From Yersinia frederiksenii ATCC 33641 (GTDB lineage Bacteria > Pseudomonadota > Gammaproteobacteria > Enterobacterales > Enterobacteriaceae): a stretch of DNA of 64,000 bases. The notes under the pieces are model-generated. The model saw only the letters and a list, made by a program, of their open reading frames with translations, searched no databases and had not been told where the DNA came from. The translations under genes and the position numbers were made by a program. Shown piece after piece: positions 29,199 to 40,275 of the stretch (positions within the stretch are counted from its first letter, which is position 1; each line of letters opens with the position of its first letter). Location: the NCBI RefSeq assembly GCF_000754805.1, contig NZ_KN150731.1, forward strand, positions 1,961,559 through 2,025,558, in the 5' to 3' direction.

Positions 29199-32078
29199 AT
29201 GACTCAGAATCTCAGCCAGCTTGAACATAACGATGCTTTTATTCAGCGCCATATCGGCTCTTCAACTGAACAACAGCAACAGATGTTGGCCGCCGTTGGT
29301 GCCAGCTCGTTAAGTACTTTAATTCAGCAGATTGTGCCTAAAGATATCCAGTTGCCAAGCCCGCCGCCAGTGGGTGACGCTGCCACGGAGCATCAGGCAC
29401 TGGCGGAGCTTAAAGGCATTGCTAGCCAGAATCAGCGCTATAAATCTTATATTGGCATGGGCTACAGCCCGGTACTGACGCCACCTGTTATCCTGCGCAA
29501 TATGCTGGAAAATCCTGGCTGGTACACCGCTTATACCCCATATCAGCCTGAAGTTTCTCAAGGTCGCCTTGAGGCTCTGCTGAACTTCCAGCAATTGACT
29601 CAAGATCTGACGGGGCTAGATTTGGCATCTGCTTCTTTGCTGGATGAAGCCACTGCTGCGGCAGAATCCATGGCGCTGGCTAAGCGCGCCAGTAAGCTAA
29701 AAGATGCGAATCGTTTCTTCGTTGCCGATGACGTGCATCCACAAACTCTGGATGTGGTACGTACCCGCGCGGAAACCTTTGGTTTTGAAGTGATTGTTGA
29801 TAGCGCCGAAAAAGTGCTGGAGCTGGAAGGCGTTTTCGGTGTGCTGCTGCAACAAGTGGGCACCACGGGCGAACTGCATGACTATTCAGCACTGCTGTCT
29901 GAGCTGAAAAAACGCAAAATCATTACCAGCGTTGCTGCCGATATCATGGCCTTGGTGCTATTGACTGCGCCGGGCAAACAGGGCGCTGACGTGGTATTTG
30001 GCTCTGCTCAACGTTTTGGTGTACCCATGGGCTACGGCGGCCCACATGCCGCCTTCTTTGCTTGTCGCGACGAATTTAAACGTTCGATGCCGGGCCGGAT
30101 TATCGGTGTGTCTCGCGATGCTGCTGGTAATACTGCGCTGCGCATGGCGATGCAAACCCGTGAGCAACATATTCGCCGCGAAAAAGCTAACTCCAATATT
30201 TGTACTTCGCAGGTGCTGCTAGCCAATATCGCCAGCCTGTATGCTGTTTATCACGGCCCACAGGGCTTGCAGCGGATTGCTGGCCGCATTCATCGTATGA
30301 CGGATATCCTGGCCGCGGGCTTACAACAAGCCGGTCTTACCCTGCGTTTCCAGCACTGGTTTGATACTCTAACTGTCGATGTTAAAGATAAAGCGGCGGT
30401 ACTGGCTCGTGCATTGAGCTTTGGTATTAACCTGCGCACTGATATTCATGGCGCAGTAGGGATCACGCTGGATGAAACCACCTCTCGTGAAGATATCCAG
30501 ACTTTGTTTGCCCTATTAGCCGGTGATAACCATGGTTTGGATATTGACCAACTCGATGCCAAAGTGAGCCAAAATAGCCAATCCATTCAGTCAACGATGC
30601 TGCGCCAAGATCCTATTCTGACTCACCCGGTATTTAATCGTTACCACAGCGAAACTGAAATGATGCGTTATATGCATCGTTTAGAGCGCAAAGATTTGGC
30701 ACTGAATCAGGCGATGATCCCGCTGGGCTCTTGCACCATGAAGCTAAATGCTGCTGCTGAGATGATCCCAATCACTTGGCCAGAATTTGCTGAATTGCAC
30801 CCATTCTGCCCGCCGGAGCAAGCAGCTGGTTATCAGCAGATGATTGGTCAACTGTCACAGTGGTTGGTGCAACTGACCGGTTATGATGCCGTCTGTATGC
30901 AGCCAAACTCAGGTGCACAAGGCGAGTATGCCGGTTTACTGGCTATCCGCCGTTACCATGAAAGCCGCAATCAGGCGAACCGCCATATTTGCTTAATTCC
31001 AAGCTCAGCCCACGGCACTAACCCGGCGTCTGCCCAGATGGCTGGTATGTCCGTAGTGGTGGTGGCTTGTGATAAACAAGGCAATATCGACTTGCACGAT
31101 TTGCGCCAAAAAGCGGGTGAAGCGGGTGACGAACTGTCTTGTATTATGGTGACTTACCCGTCAACTCACGGTGTGTACGAAGAAACTATCCGTGAAGTTT
31201 GTCAGATCGTTCATCAGTTTGGCGGTCAGGTTTACCTTGATGGCGCGAACATGAATGCCCAGGTGGGGATTACCACTCCGGGTTATATCGGCGCGGATGT
31301 TTCACACCTCAACTTACATAAAACTTTCTGTATCCCACACGGCGGTGGCGGCCCAGGCATGGGGCCAATTGGTGTTAAAGCACATTTGGCACCTTTTGTT
31401 CCGGGTCATAGTGTGGTGCAGATTGATGGCATGACCACCCAACAAGGCGCGGTTTCTGCGGCACCTTTTGGCAGTGCGTCAATCTTGCCAATCAGCTGGA
31501 TGTATATCCGTATGATGGGGGCTGATGGCCTAAAACAGGCCAGTCAGGTGGCAATTTTGAATGCCAACTACATTGCTACTCGCCTGAAAGGGGCCTATCC
31601 GGTGCTGTATACCGGTCATGATGGCCGGGTGGCGCATGAATGTATTCTGGATATTCGCCCACTAAAAGAAGCGACGGGTATCAACGAAATGGATATCGCC
31701 AAGCGCTTAATTGATTTCGGTTTCCATGCACCGACCATGTCCTTCCCGGTTGCTGGTACCTTGATGGTGGAGCCGACTGAATCTGAAAGCAAAGCTGAGC
31801 TGGACAGGTTTATCGACGCAATGCTGGCTATTCGCGCTGAAATCGAGAAAGTGGCACGAGGTGAATGGCCGTTGGAAGATAACCCGCTAGTCAATGCACC
31901 TCATACTCAGGCTGAGCTGGTGGGTGAGTGGCAGCATCCTTACAGCCGCGAATTGGCCGTATTCCCGATAGCGGGAGTGATGGAGAATAAATATTGGCCA
32001 AGCGTGAAACGTCTGGATGATGTGTACGGCGACCGTAATTTGTTCTGCTCATGTGTCCCTATTAGTGATTATGAATAA
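29199..32078 (+). CDS. gcvP: Glycine cleavage system P protein (glycine dehydrogenase)
   Basis: PLP enzyme that decarboxylates glycine and loads the H protein. 959 residues. The PLP lysine is K708 in [21 protein letters not shown]-terminal [20 protein letters not shown] and [17 protein letters not shown] are family blocks. Last gene of the operon; a terminator follows. Confidence 0.98.
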   Translation: MTQNLSQLEHNDAFIQRHIGSSTEQQQQMLAAVGASSLSTLIQQIVPKDIQLPSPPPVGDAATEHQALAELKGIASQNQRYKSYIGMGYSPVLTPPVILRNMLENPGWYTAYTPYQPEVSQGRLEALLNFQQLTQDLTGLDLASASLLDEATAAAESMALAKRASKLKDANRFFVADDVHPQTLDVVRTRAETFGFEVIVDSAEKVLELEGVFGVLLQQVGTTGELHDYSALLSELKKRKIITSVAADIMALVLLTAPGKQGADVVFGSAQRFGVPMGYGGPHAAFFACRDEFKRSMPGRIIGVSRDAAGNTALRMAMQTREQHIRREKANSNICTSQVLLANIASLYAVYHGPQGLQRIAGRIHRMTDILAAGLQQAGLTLRFQHWFDTLTVDVKDKAAVLARALSFGINLRTDIHGAVGITLDETTSREDIQTLFALLAGDNHGLDIDQLDAKVSQNSQSIQSTMLRQDPILTHPVFNRYHSETEMMRYMHRLERKDLALNQAMIPLGSCTMKLNAAAEMIPITWPEFAELHPFCPPEQAAGYQQMIGQLSQWLVQLTGYDAVCMQPNSGAQGEYAGLLAIRRYHESRNQANRHICLIPSSAHGTNPASAQMAGMSVVVVACDKQGNIDLHDLRQKAGEAGDELSCIMVTYPSTHGVYEETIREVCQIVHQFGGQVYLDGANMNAQVGITTPGYIGADVSHLNLHKTFCIPHGGGGPGMGPIGVKAHLAPFVPGHSVVQIDGMTTQQGAVSAAPFGSASILPISWMYIRMMGADGLKQASQVAILNANYIATRLKGAYPVLYTGHDGRVAHECILDIRPLKEATGINEMDIAKRLIDFGFHAPTMSFPVAGTLMVEPTESESKAELDRFIDAMLAIRAEIEKVARGEWPLEDNPLVNAPHTQAELVGEWQHPYSRELAVFPIAGVMENKYWPSVKRLDDVYGDRNLFCSCVPISDYE

Positions 32079-32126
32079 TACGCGCCGTTGATATATATAG
32101 CGCATACCATGTGTTGTAAATAATAG

Positions 32127-32152
32127 AGGGCCGCACAAGCGGCCCTTTTGTT
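32127..32152 (+). terminator. Intrinsic terminator of gcvTHP
   Basis: AGGGCCGC-ACAA-GCGGCCCT followed by TTTTGTTTT. Confidence 0.9.
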
Positions 32153-32233
32153 TTATTGGTATTCCCGTTATCAATGGCTACTCTTACTCTTCAAATTTGA
32201 AAACAGACTCACGGCTGAATTAGGAGCAAGGAT

Positions 32234-32983
32234 ATGCATAAAAAAGTCGCACTAGTGACAGGGGGCAGCCGAGGGATTGGGCGCGCCACAGCATTACTGT
32301 TGGCAAAACACGGTTATCGAGTGGCAGTCAATTATATTAATGATGAGCAGGCTGCCCGGCAGGTAGTAGCCGAAATCGCCGCTGCGTGAGGGTTGGCAGT
32401 GGCCTTACAAGCGGATATCGCCGATGAGGCTCAGGTTATCGCGCTATTTGAAAAGCTTGAAGCACAACTAGGGCCAATCACGGCGCTGGTCAATAATGCA
32501 GGGATTCTATTCACACAATCGACTATTGAAGGGCTCACGGCTGAGCGCATAAATCGGGTGTTAGCCACTAACGTAACGGGCTATTTTTTATGCAGCCGCG
32601 AGGCGGTCAAACGTATGGCATTGCGTCACGGTGGCAATGGTGGCGTGATTGTTAATGTCTCTTCTGCTGCGGCCCGTTTGGGGGCTCCTGGCGAATATTT
32701 GGACTATGCCGCCTCTAAAGGCGCGATTGATACCTTGACCACGGGTTTGTCGCTGGAAGTGGCGGATCAAGGTATCAGAGTGAATGGCGTGCGGCCGGGT
32801 TTGATTTATACCGATATACATGCCAGTGGCGGTGAGCCAGGGCGAGTTGATCGCGTAAAAAGTTCACTGCCAATGAAACGTGGAGGCTATCCGCAAGAAG
32901 TGGCAGAAGCTATTGTCTGGTTGCTATCCGACAATGCTTCTTATGTCACCGGCAGTGTGCTGGACTTGGCGGGTGGGAAATAA
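32234..32983 (+). pseudogene. ygfF: ygfF-like short-chain dehydrogenase with in-frame stop
   Basis: Reading from ATG 32234 gives [20 protein letters not shown] (the NAD-binding TGxxxGIG motif) and continues in one frame to 32983 through NNAG, S-YAASKG and VNGVRPG, all intact. The sole lesion is TGA at 32387-32389, followed by GGG, where homologues have glycine (probably GGA to TGA). The distal part could be re-initiated at TTG 32393 but would lack the cofactor fold. SAGGAGC-like ribosome-binding sequence precedes the ATG. I call it a recent nonsense pseudogene; a sequencing error is possible. Confidence 0.85.
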
Positions 32984-33000
32984 ACAACGGCAATATTTTG

Positions 33001-33603
33001 CTACTTTAGCCAGCCTTTTTGCTGTGCCGCCTGCAACTGTGGCAATAAATGCTGCCAAATCTCGGGGTAGCATTCTGCCACCAATTGGTTTCTATCAATC
33101 ACTTGTTGCAACCGAATACCATTTTCTATCCAACTTTGCCCCTCGGTATGCAGGTTAATCAGCATGGGTAAAATGCGATCCAGCACTGTCGCAAAGCGGG
33201 CATCGGCGGTTTCTTCGGCTTCATACTCATCCCACAGCTGAATAAATTGTTTACCTAAGCTTGGGGGCAACAGGCCAAATAAGCGTTTGGCCGCAGCCAC
33301 TTCTTGTTCATGAATCGCCGCTCTGGCCGCCAAATCGTAAACAATGACATCACCGGTATCGATTTCGACAATATCGTGCAGCAGGGCCATTTTTATCACG
33401 CGATTGATATCGACGTCCGGGCCAGCATAGGGCGCAAGACTCATGGCGGCCACCGCAAAATGCCAACTGTGTTCAGCCGAGTTTTCCTGACGCAGGCTGG
33501 CAATCACTTTGGTTCGCCGTTGTATATCTTTCAGCTTATCGATTTCCATCAGAAACTGGATAGTCTCTGTTAGTGAGCCAAAATCCAGAACTTTTGACGA
33601 CAT
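33001..33603 (-). CDS. HD-domain phosphohydrolase
   Basis: 200 residues with HD metal ligands: H46 region EHSWHFAV, the HD pair in LLHDIVEIDTGD, and a later Asp in TVLDRILPML. The architecture matches the PF13023 HD family that includes nucleoside 5'-monophosphatases such as YfbR, though this is a different member. Substrate unknown. It lies between the ygfF pseudogene and trhA. Confidence 0.85.
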   Translation of the reverse strand: MSSKVLDFGSLTETIQFLMEIDKLKDIQRRTKVIASLRQENSAEHSWHFAVAAMSLAPYAGPDVDINRVIKMALLHDIVEIDTGDVIVYDLAARAAIHEQEVAAAKRLFGLLPPSLGKQFIQLWDEYEAEETADARFATVLDRILPMLINLHTEGQSWIENGIRLQQVIDRNQLVAECYPEIWQHLLPQLQAAQQKGWLK

Positions 33604-33828
33604 AGTTAATCCTATTATTCTTTGTTGTTATTGATGCAGCAGCAGTGTTCGCTGTACGGACTTACCTAAATCACTGAGCTCAATATATAACGAGTTACAT
33701 GTACTGACAGAATATTTAAGCTTACACGTGTACACTGGAATCATTCTCAGTTAACCTGAGTGCGGCATTTTTGTGCAATCATTGTGCTCAGCGGATGAGA
33801 TAACTATTCATATTCAGGATAATTAGTA

Positions 33829-34512
33829 TTGAAGAATAAATTAGCAACACCGACGGCTCCGGTTACCTCCGCAGTTGCCACCACGCCGGCTTATCCATGG
33901 GCTGAGGAAATAGCTAATAGCATCAGCCACGGTATTGGGGTGGTTTTTGGTATTATTGGCTTGGTTCTGCTCTTGGTTCAGGCGGTAGACAGTGGGGCCG
34001 ATACCAAGGCGTTGACCAGCTATAGCCTGTATGGCGGCAGTATTATTTTGCTGTTTCTGGCATCAACCTTGTATCACGCGGTTCCACACCCTAAGGCGAA
34101 ACTGTGGCTACAAAAGTTTGACCATTGTGCCATTTATATTCTGATCGCTGGCACTTACACGCCCTTTCTTTTGGTGGGGCTAGATTCCCCTTTGGCGCGA
34201 GGTTTGATGACAGTCATCTGGGGGCTGGCACTGGTTGGGGTGATATTTAAACTGGCTTTCGCTCACCGCTTTGAAGTGCTCTCGTTGGTGACTTACCTGA
34301 CAATGGGCTGGTTGTCCCTAATTGTGATTTATCAGTTGGCAGTCAAACTTGAAATTGGCGGGTTGGCTCTACTGGCGATAGGAGGATTGCTCTATACGCT
34401 GGGGGTAATTTTCTATGCTTCTAAACGTATTCGCTTTGGTCATGCGATTTGGCATGGGTTTGTCCTTGGCGGTAGTGTTTGCCATTTTATGGCGATTTAC
34501 CTGTATGTCTAA
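33829..34512 (+). CDS. trhA: Hemolysin III-family membrane protein TrhA (YqfA)
   Basis: 227 residues if translation begins at TTG 33829, which has CAGGAT about 9 nt upstream; no ATG fits the conserved N-terminus. Seven predicted membrane helices; conserved [20 protein letters not shown] and [18 protein letters not shown] carry the metal-binding Ser, His and Asp pattern of the PAQR/HlyIII family. In E. coli YqfA influences membrane energetics. The stop directly abuts an ERIC. Confidence 0.92.
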   Translation: MKNKLATPTAPVTSAVATTPAYPWAEEIANSISHGIGVVFGIIGLVLLLVQAVDSGADTKALTSYSLYGGSIILLFLASTLYHAVPHPKAKLWLQKFDHCAIYILIAGTYTPFLLVGLDSPLARGLMTVIWGLALVGVIFKLAFAHRFEVLSLVTYLTMGWLSLIVIYQLAVKLEIGGLALLAIGGLLYTLGVIFYASKRIRFGHAIWHGFVLGGSVCHFMAIYLYV

Positions 34513-34638
34513 AATACCCTTCGTCCTTGAAGCTACAAGGGGTTAGCTGCACTCGCTTACCCGAATCACTGACTTGAGTAAGCTCATCGGGATAAGTTCG
34601 CTGGCAGCCTACCTGCAACTGCAATAACTTTGGGTATA
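34513..34638. repeat. ERIC element 4 (trhA-ygfZ)
   Basis: 126 bp beginning AATACCC right after the trhA stop and ending GGGTATA, with CTTGAAGCTACAAGG, TCACTGACTTGAGTAAGCTC and GCAGCCTACCTGCAACTGCA in ERIC order. It is between convergent genes and may act in mRNA 3'-end processing. Confidence 0.88.
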
Positions 34639-34712
34639 CTTTGGTGCTTGAAGTCGCAGGGGCCGTCGGTATTCGGAGGCCAGATAACCGGCCTCGCTGA
34701 GAGCCAAACGTC

Positions 34713-35696
34713 TTAATCCAGTGAGTAAGGCAATGGCTGAATACTGAGCACACTTTCTACATCATCGCGCACCCGCAATACACTGTCAGACGCCAGATCG
34801 TTATTTAATATCGCTTGAACCCACACGGTGCCATTACTGAGCTGAATAGCAGCCAGTACAGTGCCAGTTCGGCGCCAGTTCTCACCTAATTGCCACTCTA
34901 AATCTTCGCCAGCTGCGGGGACACGGTTGGCGTTACCGGCCAACCAATAGAGTGCACGCTTGTTGGCACCACGGTATTTTGCTCTGGCAACCATTTCCTG
35001 CCCGGTGTAACAGCCCTTGCTGAAGCTGATGCCATTCAATGCCTGAATGTTTGTTGCTTGCGGAATAAATTGCGCACTGCTATCGGCATCAATAATGGGG
35101 AAACCGGCTTCGATATCTAGTGCCAGCCACTGTTTGCTGTTGTTCAGCTGTGCGCTGTCAGCCAGTTTTTCCACTATTTGTTGTGCTTGCTCAGAGTCTG
35201 TCACTATGAGAAAACGCTCGGTAGGCAGCGAAAAATGCAGCAGCGTGCTATTACCTTGCTGTATAACCGGATGTTCGGCATTGGGCAATTCAGCGAAGAT
35301 TGGCGTCAATGCGGCTTGGGCCTGATCGCCAGCAACACCCAGCAAAACTGCATCAGGTTGCGCGGAAATCACTACCTTAGAGAACACCGCATATTTCTTT
35401 AATTCGCTTAATTGGTTATCGAGCACACTACGACGCTCGATAAATGCCAAACCTTCACCACGATAAAATAGCCTTAGGTTGCTCCACATCTTGCCTTTGG
35501 CATCACAATGGGCGCAAAGCACATGTTGATCAGTGGGCAGGGCATCAATATCTGCCGTGACTTGCCCTTGCAGATATTTGACTCGGTCAGCGCCGGTTAA
35601 CGTCACCAAAGCCCAGTCATCCAGAGACATCAAGGTTAATGGCAGCTCGGAAGAGGCGAGCAGTGGTCGTGCAGCAAATGGAGTGTTATTGGCCAT
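34713..35696 (-). CDS. ygfZ: Folate-binding Fe-S cluster maturation protein YgfZ
   Basis: 327 residues; folate-dependent factor for assembly or repair of certain Fe-S enzymes, related to GcvT. The signature K-G-C-Y-T-G-Q-E is at about residues 227-234, with the functionally key cysteine. The start ATG at 35696 gives [19 protein letters not shown]. It is divergent from sdhE, as in E. coli. Confidence 0.96.
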   Translation of the reverse strand: MANNTPFAARPLLASSELPLTLMSLDDWALVTLTGADRVKYLQGQVTADIDALPTDQHVLCAHCDAKGKMWSNLRLFYRGEGLAFIERRSVLDNQLSELKKYAVFSKVVISAQPDAVLLGVAGDQAQAALTPIFAELPNAEHPVIQQGNSTLLHFSLPTERFLIVTDSEQAQQIVEKLADSAQLNNSKQWLALDIEAGFPIIDADSSAQFIPQATNIQALNGISFSKGCYTGQEMVARAKYRGANKRALYWLAGNANRVPAAGEDLEWQLGENWRRTGTVLAAIQLSNGTVWVQAILNNDLASDSVLRVRDDVESVLSIQPLPYSLD

Positions 35697-35901
35697 GGTT
35701 TACCTGCATATCAAGAAGGTGCTGTGACTGATGTCCCAATGGTAAAATAGCCGGGTAGCTTTGCAAGCAGTTATTCGATCGATTTACCATTATTATCCCC
35801 ATATCTGAATTAACCATTATCTGAGGTACAATAGTCTTATACACTGAATTGGGCGACTGCCAGATTCGGACAATATCCTTCATTGAGGAGTCAATCAGGA
35901 C

Positions 35902-36168
35902 ATGGAAATCGATAATAAAGCCCGTATTCACTGGGCGTGCCGTCGGGGTATGCGGGAATTGGATATCTCTATCATGCCGTTTTTCGAATATGAATATGAT
36001 GGTTTAAGTGACAATGAGAAGCAGGTCTTTATTCGTCTACTTGAGTGTGATGATCCAGACTTATTTAATTGGTTGATGAATCACGGGGAGCCGCAGGATA
36101 GCGAACTGCGTCAAATGGTCAAATTGATTCAAGCACGAAATAAAGCCCGTGGCCCAGTGGCGATGTGA
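35902..36168 (+). CDS. sdhE: Succinate dehydrogenase flavinylation factor SdhE
   Basis: 88 residues, the E. coli length; promotes covalent FAD attachment to SdhA and FrdA. The conserved RGxxE motif is RRGMRELD at residues 14-21. Its last 20 bp overlap ygfX, indicating coupled translation. Confidence 0.96.
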   Translation: MEIDNKARIHWACRRGMRELDISIMPFFEYEYDGLSDNEKQVFIRLLECDDPDLFNWLMNHGEPQDSELRQMVKLIQARNKARGPVAM

Positions 36169-36574
36169 CCTGCGGGTATCCTGGCACACTCAACTCTTCT
36201 CTTTATTGGCTCATGGCGTCTTAGTCATACTGACATTAGTCGCACCTTGGCCTCAGGGCTATACCGCACTTTGGTTGGTATTACTGACGTTAGTGGTTTT
36301 TGAGTGTATCCGCAGCCAGAAAAATATTCGGTCCTGTCAGGGCGAGATTCGGCTGAAACCCGGCAATGTAGTGCTATGGAAAAGACATGAATGGATTATC
36401 ATTAAACAGCCATGGATTACCCGTTATGGCGTGTTATTAAGTCTGCAACAGACTGGGAGTCGCTCGGCCCGCAACCGTTTATGGCTGGCGGCTGATAGCA
36501 TGTCGGAAGAGGAGTGGCGGCAACTGTGCGTACTGCTGCGTCATGCCTTTGGCTCTGATGAGGGGATTCATTAA
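36149..36574 (+). CDS. ygfX: YgfX/CptA family membrane protein
   Basis: 141 residues from the GTG at 36149 ([15 protein letters not shown]), matching the YgfX N-terminus LWQSDLRVSW. Two N-terminal membrane helices (residues 16-50) and a soluble tail ending [16 protein letters not shown]. In E. coli it forms a pair with SdhE and has been described as the toxin CptA that affects MreB/FtsZ. It overlaps both sdhE (20 bp) and creB (1 bp). Confidence 0.93.
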   Translation: MAQWRCDLRVSWHTQLFSLLAHGVLVILTLVAPWPQGYTALWLVLLTLVVFECIRSQKNIRSCQGEIRLKPGNVVLWKRHEWIIIKQPWITRYGVLLSLQQTGSRSARNRLWLAADSMSEEEWRQLCVLLRHAFGSDEGIH

Positions 36575-37272
36575 TGAAGCCCTTAATCTGGTTAGTGGAA
36601 GATGAGCCGAGCATTGCCGACACGCTGATTTATACCTTAGAAAGTGAAGGTTTTACCCTCCGGTGGTTTGACCGGGGGGAACCTGCTCTTGCCGCGCTGG
36701 CCAATGGCCCGCCAGCTTTGGCGATAGTGGATGTTGGCTTGCCAGACATCAATGGTTTTGATCTGTGCCGCCGCTTGTTGGCACAGGTTCCAGAGCTGCC
36801 GGTGGTCTTTTTGACAGCCCGCAGCGAAGAGCTGGACCGAATCATCGGTCTGGAAATTGGTGCTGACGACTATATTGCGAAGCCTTTCTCTCCACGTGAA
36901 GTGAGTGCCAGAGTGCGCACAGTATTACGGCGCTTACAGAAATCACAAACAGTAGTGACATCCACTGCTTTGCATCAATTTGGTCATTTCACTCTGGATG
37001 AGGCGGGGGCGCGAGTCACTTATCATCAGCAGGTTTTATGGCTAACCCGTTATGAGTATTTGCTGCTGAAGACCTTATTACTGGCCCCAGAGCGTGTATT
37101 CTCGCGCCAGCAATTGATGGATATTGTTTGGGCGCAGGCAGAAGAGAGCCAAGACCGTACTGTTGATACCCACATTAAAACCCTACGCTCAAAGCTGCGC
37201 ACGGCTTGCGATGAAGAATCACCTATCCGCACGCACCGCGGGCTGGGCTATAGCCTAACATATCGAATATGA
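36574..37272 (+). CDS. creB: Response regulator CreB
   Basis: 232-residue OmpR/PhoB-type regulator. Receiver domain with acidic pocket VEDE and phospho-acceptor D53 in IVDVGLPD, lysine in AKPFSP, then a winged helix ending RTVDTHIKTLRSKLR. Close to E. coli CreB. It starts inside the ygfX stop, which ties cre to sdhE-ygfX expression. In E. coli creB follows creA at another locus. Confidence 0.95.
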   Translation: MKPLIWLVEDEPSIADTLIYTLESEGFTLRWFDRGEPALAALANGPPALAIVDVGLPDINGFDLCRRLLAQVPELPVVFLTARSEELDRIIGLEIGADDYIAKPFSPREVSARVRTVLRRLQKSQTVVTSTALHQFGHFTLDEAGARVTYHQQVLWLTRYEYLLLKTLLLAPERVFSRQQLMDIVWAQAEESQDRTVDTHIKTLRSKLRTACDEESPIRTHRGLGYSLTYRI

Positions 37273-37282
37273 GCAACGACTG

Positions 37283-38710
37283 ATGAAGATAGGTGTGCGC
37301 TTATTGCTGGGTTACTTTCTGATAGTTGCCATCGCGGGTTACTTTGTCATTCGTATTTTCGTGCAAGAGGTAAAGCCCGGCGTGCGGCGAGCCACTGAAG
37401 GTACACTGGTTGATACTGCCACTTTGCTGGCCCAGTTTGCTCGTCAAGATATGTTGCAGGATAAGGTCGCGGGGGGGCAGTTGGCTCAAGCCTTTGCATC
37501 ACTAAATCTACGCCCCATTGGTGCGAGTATTGAGGGCATCCGCAAGGATCGTAATGAATATCGTGTTTATCTAACCGATGCTGATGGGCGGGTAATCTTT
37601 GATTCATCGGGTAAAGCTGTGGGGCAGGACTATTCACGCTGGAATGATGTGTGGCTGACATTGCGCGGGGAATATGGTGCTCGTAGTAGCCGCACGGATC
37701 CCAATGATGAGCAAAGCTCTGTTATGTATGTGGCGGCCCCGGTTATCGCAGAGAATAAAATTATTGGTGTGCTCAGTGTGGGCAAACCCAATATTTCCAT
37801 GGCACCAGTAATAAAACGCAGTGAGCGTAAAATCTTGTTGGCGGGCGGGGTGTTATTGGGGATTGCCCTGCTGATCGGTTTAGGATTTGTGTGGTGGATT
37901 AACCGGGCTATCGGCAAGCTGGTCGATTATGCCGAGCGAGTTTCTGAGGGGCAAGTTGTGGCATTACCCGCCATGGGGAGCAGCGAACTGAATGATTTGG
38001 CCCGAGCATTGGAAAGCATGCGTCTTAAATTAGACGGAAAAGCCTACATTGAGCAATATGTTCACACCCTGACCCATGAATTAAAAAGCCCGTTGGCGGC
38101 GATCACCGGCGCGGCGGAGTTATTACGCGAATCCCCACCACCGGCTACAGCCCAGCGTTTTTTACTTAATATTGAACAGCAAAGTGCGCGCATCAAACAA
38201 TTGGTGGATAAAATGCTGATACAGGCTCGGCTAGAGAGCCGGGTTGATTTGCAGCTTTCTCCCTTAGAGATAAGCAGCATTGTGAAGCAAGCAATTAGCG
38301 CCAAAGAGGCCCAAGCCACCAGTAGGGGCATTAACTTGCAGCTAATTTGTGCCGATAGCGCAATATTAACGGGGGATGGATTATTGCTGAGCCAGGCATT
38401 GACCAATCTGATTGATAATGCACTGGACTTCACTGCTGCTGATGGTGAGGTGACAGTGACTGGTCAGCGGCAAGCTGATCAGTATCGGATAACGGTTGAA
38501 GACAATGGCAGCGGCATTCCCGATTATGCGCAAGAGAAGATTTTTGACCGTTTTTATTCACTACCTCGGACCAATAGCCCAAAAAGTACCGGTTTGGGGC
38601 TAAATTTTGTGCGTGAGGTGGCGGCTATTCACCAAGGGAATATTTCCCTTGAAAATCGCCAGCCGCACGGGGTTCGTGCATGTTTGACTCTGCCGTTAGA
38701 TATCATCTAA
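37283..38710 (+). CDS. creC: Sensor histidine kinase CreC
   Basis: 475 residues. Membrane helices near residues 6-26 and 184-206 flank a periplasmic sensor; a HAMP-like linker follows. Phospho-acceptor H265 is in THELKSPLAAI; ATPase boxes are NLIDNALDF, DNGSGIP and STGLGLNFVREV. Partner of CreB; in E. coli it responds to fermentation and minimal-medium growth. Confidence 0.96.
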   Translation: MKIGVRLLLGYFLIVAIAGYFVIRIFVQEVKPGVRRATEGTLVDTATLLAQFARQDMLQDKVAGGQLAQAFASLNLRPIGASIEGIRKDRNEYRVYLTDADGRVIFDSSGKAVGQDYSRWNDVWLTLRGEYGARSSRTDPNDEQSSVMYVAAPVIAENKIIGVLSVGKPNISMAPVIKRSERKILLAGGVLLGIALLIGLGFVWWINRAIGKLVDYAERVSEGQVVALPAMGSSELNDLARALESMRLKLDGKAYIEQYVHTLTHELKSPLAAITGAAELLRESPPPATAQRFLLNIEQQSARIKQLVDKMLIQARLESRVDLQLSPLEISSIVKQAISAKEAQATSRGINLQLICADSAILTGDGLLLSQALTNLIDNALDFTAADGEVTVTGQRQADQYRITVEDNGSGIPDYAQEKIFDRFYSLPRTNSPKSTGLGLNFVREVAAIHQGNISLENRQPHGVRACLTLPLDII

Positions 38711-38761
38711 TTCACCGACTTCACTTTCACTTCACATAACCTCATTCTCCTTTCACTTCAC
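38711..38761 (+). promoter_or_regulatory. CreB-binding cre tag upstream of creD
   Basis: TTCAC at 38720-38724 and 38731-38735 are six bases apart, a perfect TTCAC-N6-TTCAC cre tag. Four more TTCAC units lie at 38711, 38726, 38752 and 38757. The cluster sits between the creC stop and the creD start. Confidence 0.85.
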
Positions 38762-38802
38762 CCCCTTAAGCTGCTCTCCTGACCTTAAAAGGAGTGAAAA
38801 TC

Positions 38803-40224
38803 ATGTTCAAATCCGTACTGTTTTGGAAAATCGCCACACTGCTGGGGTTAATTCTGTTGATGATGATTCCAAAAGAAATGTTGTTGAATGTTATTAATGA
38901 ACGCAGTGGTTACCGGGAGAGTGTGATCGACAAAGTGAGCGACAGTACCAGCCGGGCACAAAAGATCCTTGGCCCGCTGATTGTGGTGCCATACAGCGAA
39001 TGGGTTGAAACTGAAGTTGATGGCAAGAAACAGGGACAGCGGGTCAGCCGCCACCGCTACTTACTGCCTGAAGTCATGACGATAACTGGTTCACCTAATG
39101 TTGAAGTTCGCCAATTGGGCATTTATAAAGCTCAGGTATATCAAGGGGAGCTCTATTTCCACGCGCAATTTGAGCCTTTTTCGCTCGATGATTTAGATCG
39201 TGAGGGCATTATTATCGGCACACCATCACTGGTGCTGGCACTGAGTGACTCACGGGGGATCCAGCAGATCTCTCCTTTAAGTCTGGGGAACTCAAAAATT
39301 AATTTCGAACCAGGGGCTTTCTTGGGGCGCTCAGGGCAGGGAGTACATGTACCGCTAACATTAGCGCAGATTCAGCAGGGCAAATTCGATACCGATTTTA
39401 AACTCACATTGACGGGCACCAATAGCCTATCCGTCATCCCGGTAGGGCGTAGCAGCGAACTGACCTTACAAAGCAACTGGCCGCATCCTAATTTTGTCGG
39501 TGAGTTTTTACCCATGCAGCGCAAAGTTGATGAAAATGGTTTCCGCGCGCATTGGAGCAGCAACTGGCTGGCTAACAACATGAACATTCAATTTGCCAGT
39601 GACAATGCGCGTTTTAATTTTGACGATCTACCGGCTTTCACCACCAGCTTGATTGAACCGGTCGATCACTACCAACTAACCGAGCGGGCGATTAAATACG
39701 CTATTTTGTTTATCGGTCTGACATTCTTTAGCTTCTTCTTGTTCGAGAGCCTGACGTCACTGCGCGTGCATCCGATCCAGTATCTGTTAGTCGGTGCGGC
39801 ACTGGTGTTGTTCTATCTGATGTTACTGGCATTCTCGGAGCATCTTGGTTTCACCCTAGCGTATATTATTGCCAGCCTGAGTTGCAGTCTGTTGATTGCT
39901 ATTTATCTGAGTGCGGTACTGGGGGGATGGCTACGCGGGGCGTTATTTGCTGGTGGCTTGTTATTGCTGTACGGCGTTTTGTTTGGTCTGCTGCAATCAG
40001 AGGACAATGCACTGTTATTAGGGGCTAGTTTATTGTTTATTATTCTGGCTGCAGTCATGTTACTGACAAGACAGTTGGATTGGTATCAGGTGGCACATCC
40101 ACAGCGTTTTACTGCCCAGAAAAACACGGAATCAACCGAGATTGAACCTAAGGCCGAAGAGATGGCGATCGACGTGGTACCGGCCGGGGGCGGCTCACAA
40201 GATTCATTCCGCTTATGGAAGTAG
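38803..40224 (+). CDS. creD: Inner membrane protein CreD
   Basis: 473 residues from ATG 38803, with AAAGGAG 9 nt upstream (a GTG at 38794 is too close to it). One N-terminal helix, a large periplasmic domain (about residues 30-290) and five or six C-terminal helices, then a hydrophilic tail. Target of CreBC; in E. coli and pseudomonads it affects envelope integrity and beta-lactam responses. Confidence 0.95.
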   Translation: MFKSVLFWKIATLLGLILLMMIPKEMLLNVINERSGYRESVIDKVSDSTSRAQKILGPLIVVPYSEWVETEVDGKKQGQRVSRHRYLLPEVMTITGSPNVEVRQLGIYKAQVYQGELYFHAQFEPFSLDDLDREGIIIGTPSLVLALSDSRGIQQISPLSLGNSKINFEPGAFLGRSGQGVHVPLTLAQIQQGKFDTDFKLTLTGTNSLSVIPVGRSSELTLQSNWPHPNFVGEFLPMQRKVDENGFRAHWSSNWLANNMNIQFASDNARFNFDDLPAFTTSLIEPVDHYQLTERAIKYAILFIGLTFFSFFLFESLTSLRVHPIQYLLVGAALVLFYLMLLAFSEHLGFTLAYIIASLSCSLLIAIYLSAVLGGWLRGALFAGGLLLLYGVLFGLLQSEDNALLLGASLLFIILAAVMLLTRQLDWYQVAHPQRFTAQKNTESTEIEPKAEEMAIDVVPAGGGSQDSFRLWK

Positions 40225-40245
40225 ACCTAATATAGCATTAATAAA

Positions 40246-40269
40246 AACGGGCACAGCAGTTGCCCGTTT
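40246..40269. terminator. Bidirectional terminator between creD and fldB
   Basis: AAACGGGCA/TGCCCGTTT flanked by A and T runs, between convergent genes. Confidence 0.85.
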
Positions 40270-40275
40270 ATTTGA

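Noticed and set aside
32387..32389. TGA in the ygfF-like gene as selenocysteine
   Set aside because: Homologues have glycine there, the position is not catalytic, and I see no SECIS-like stem after it.
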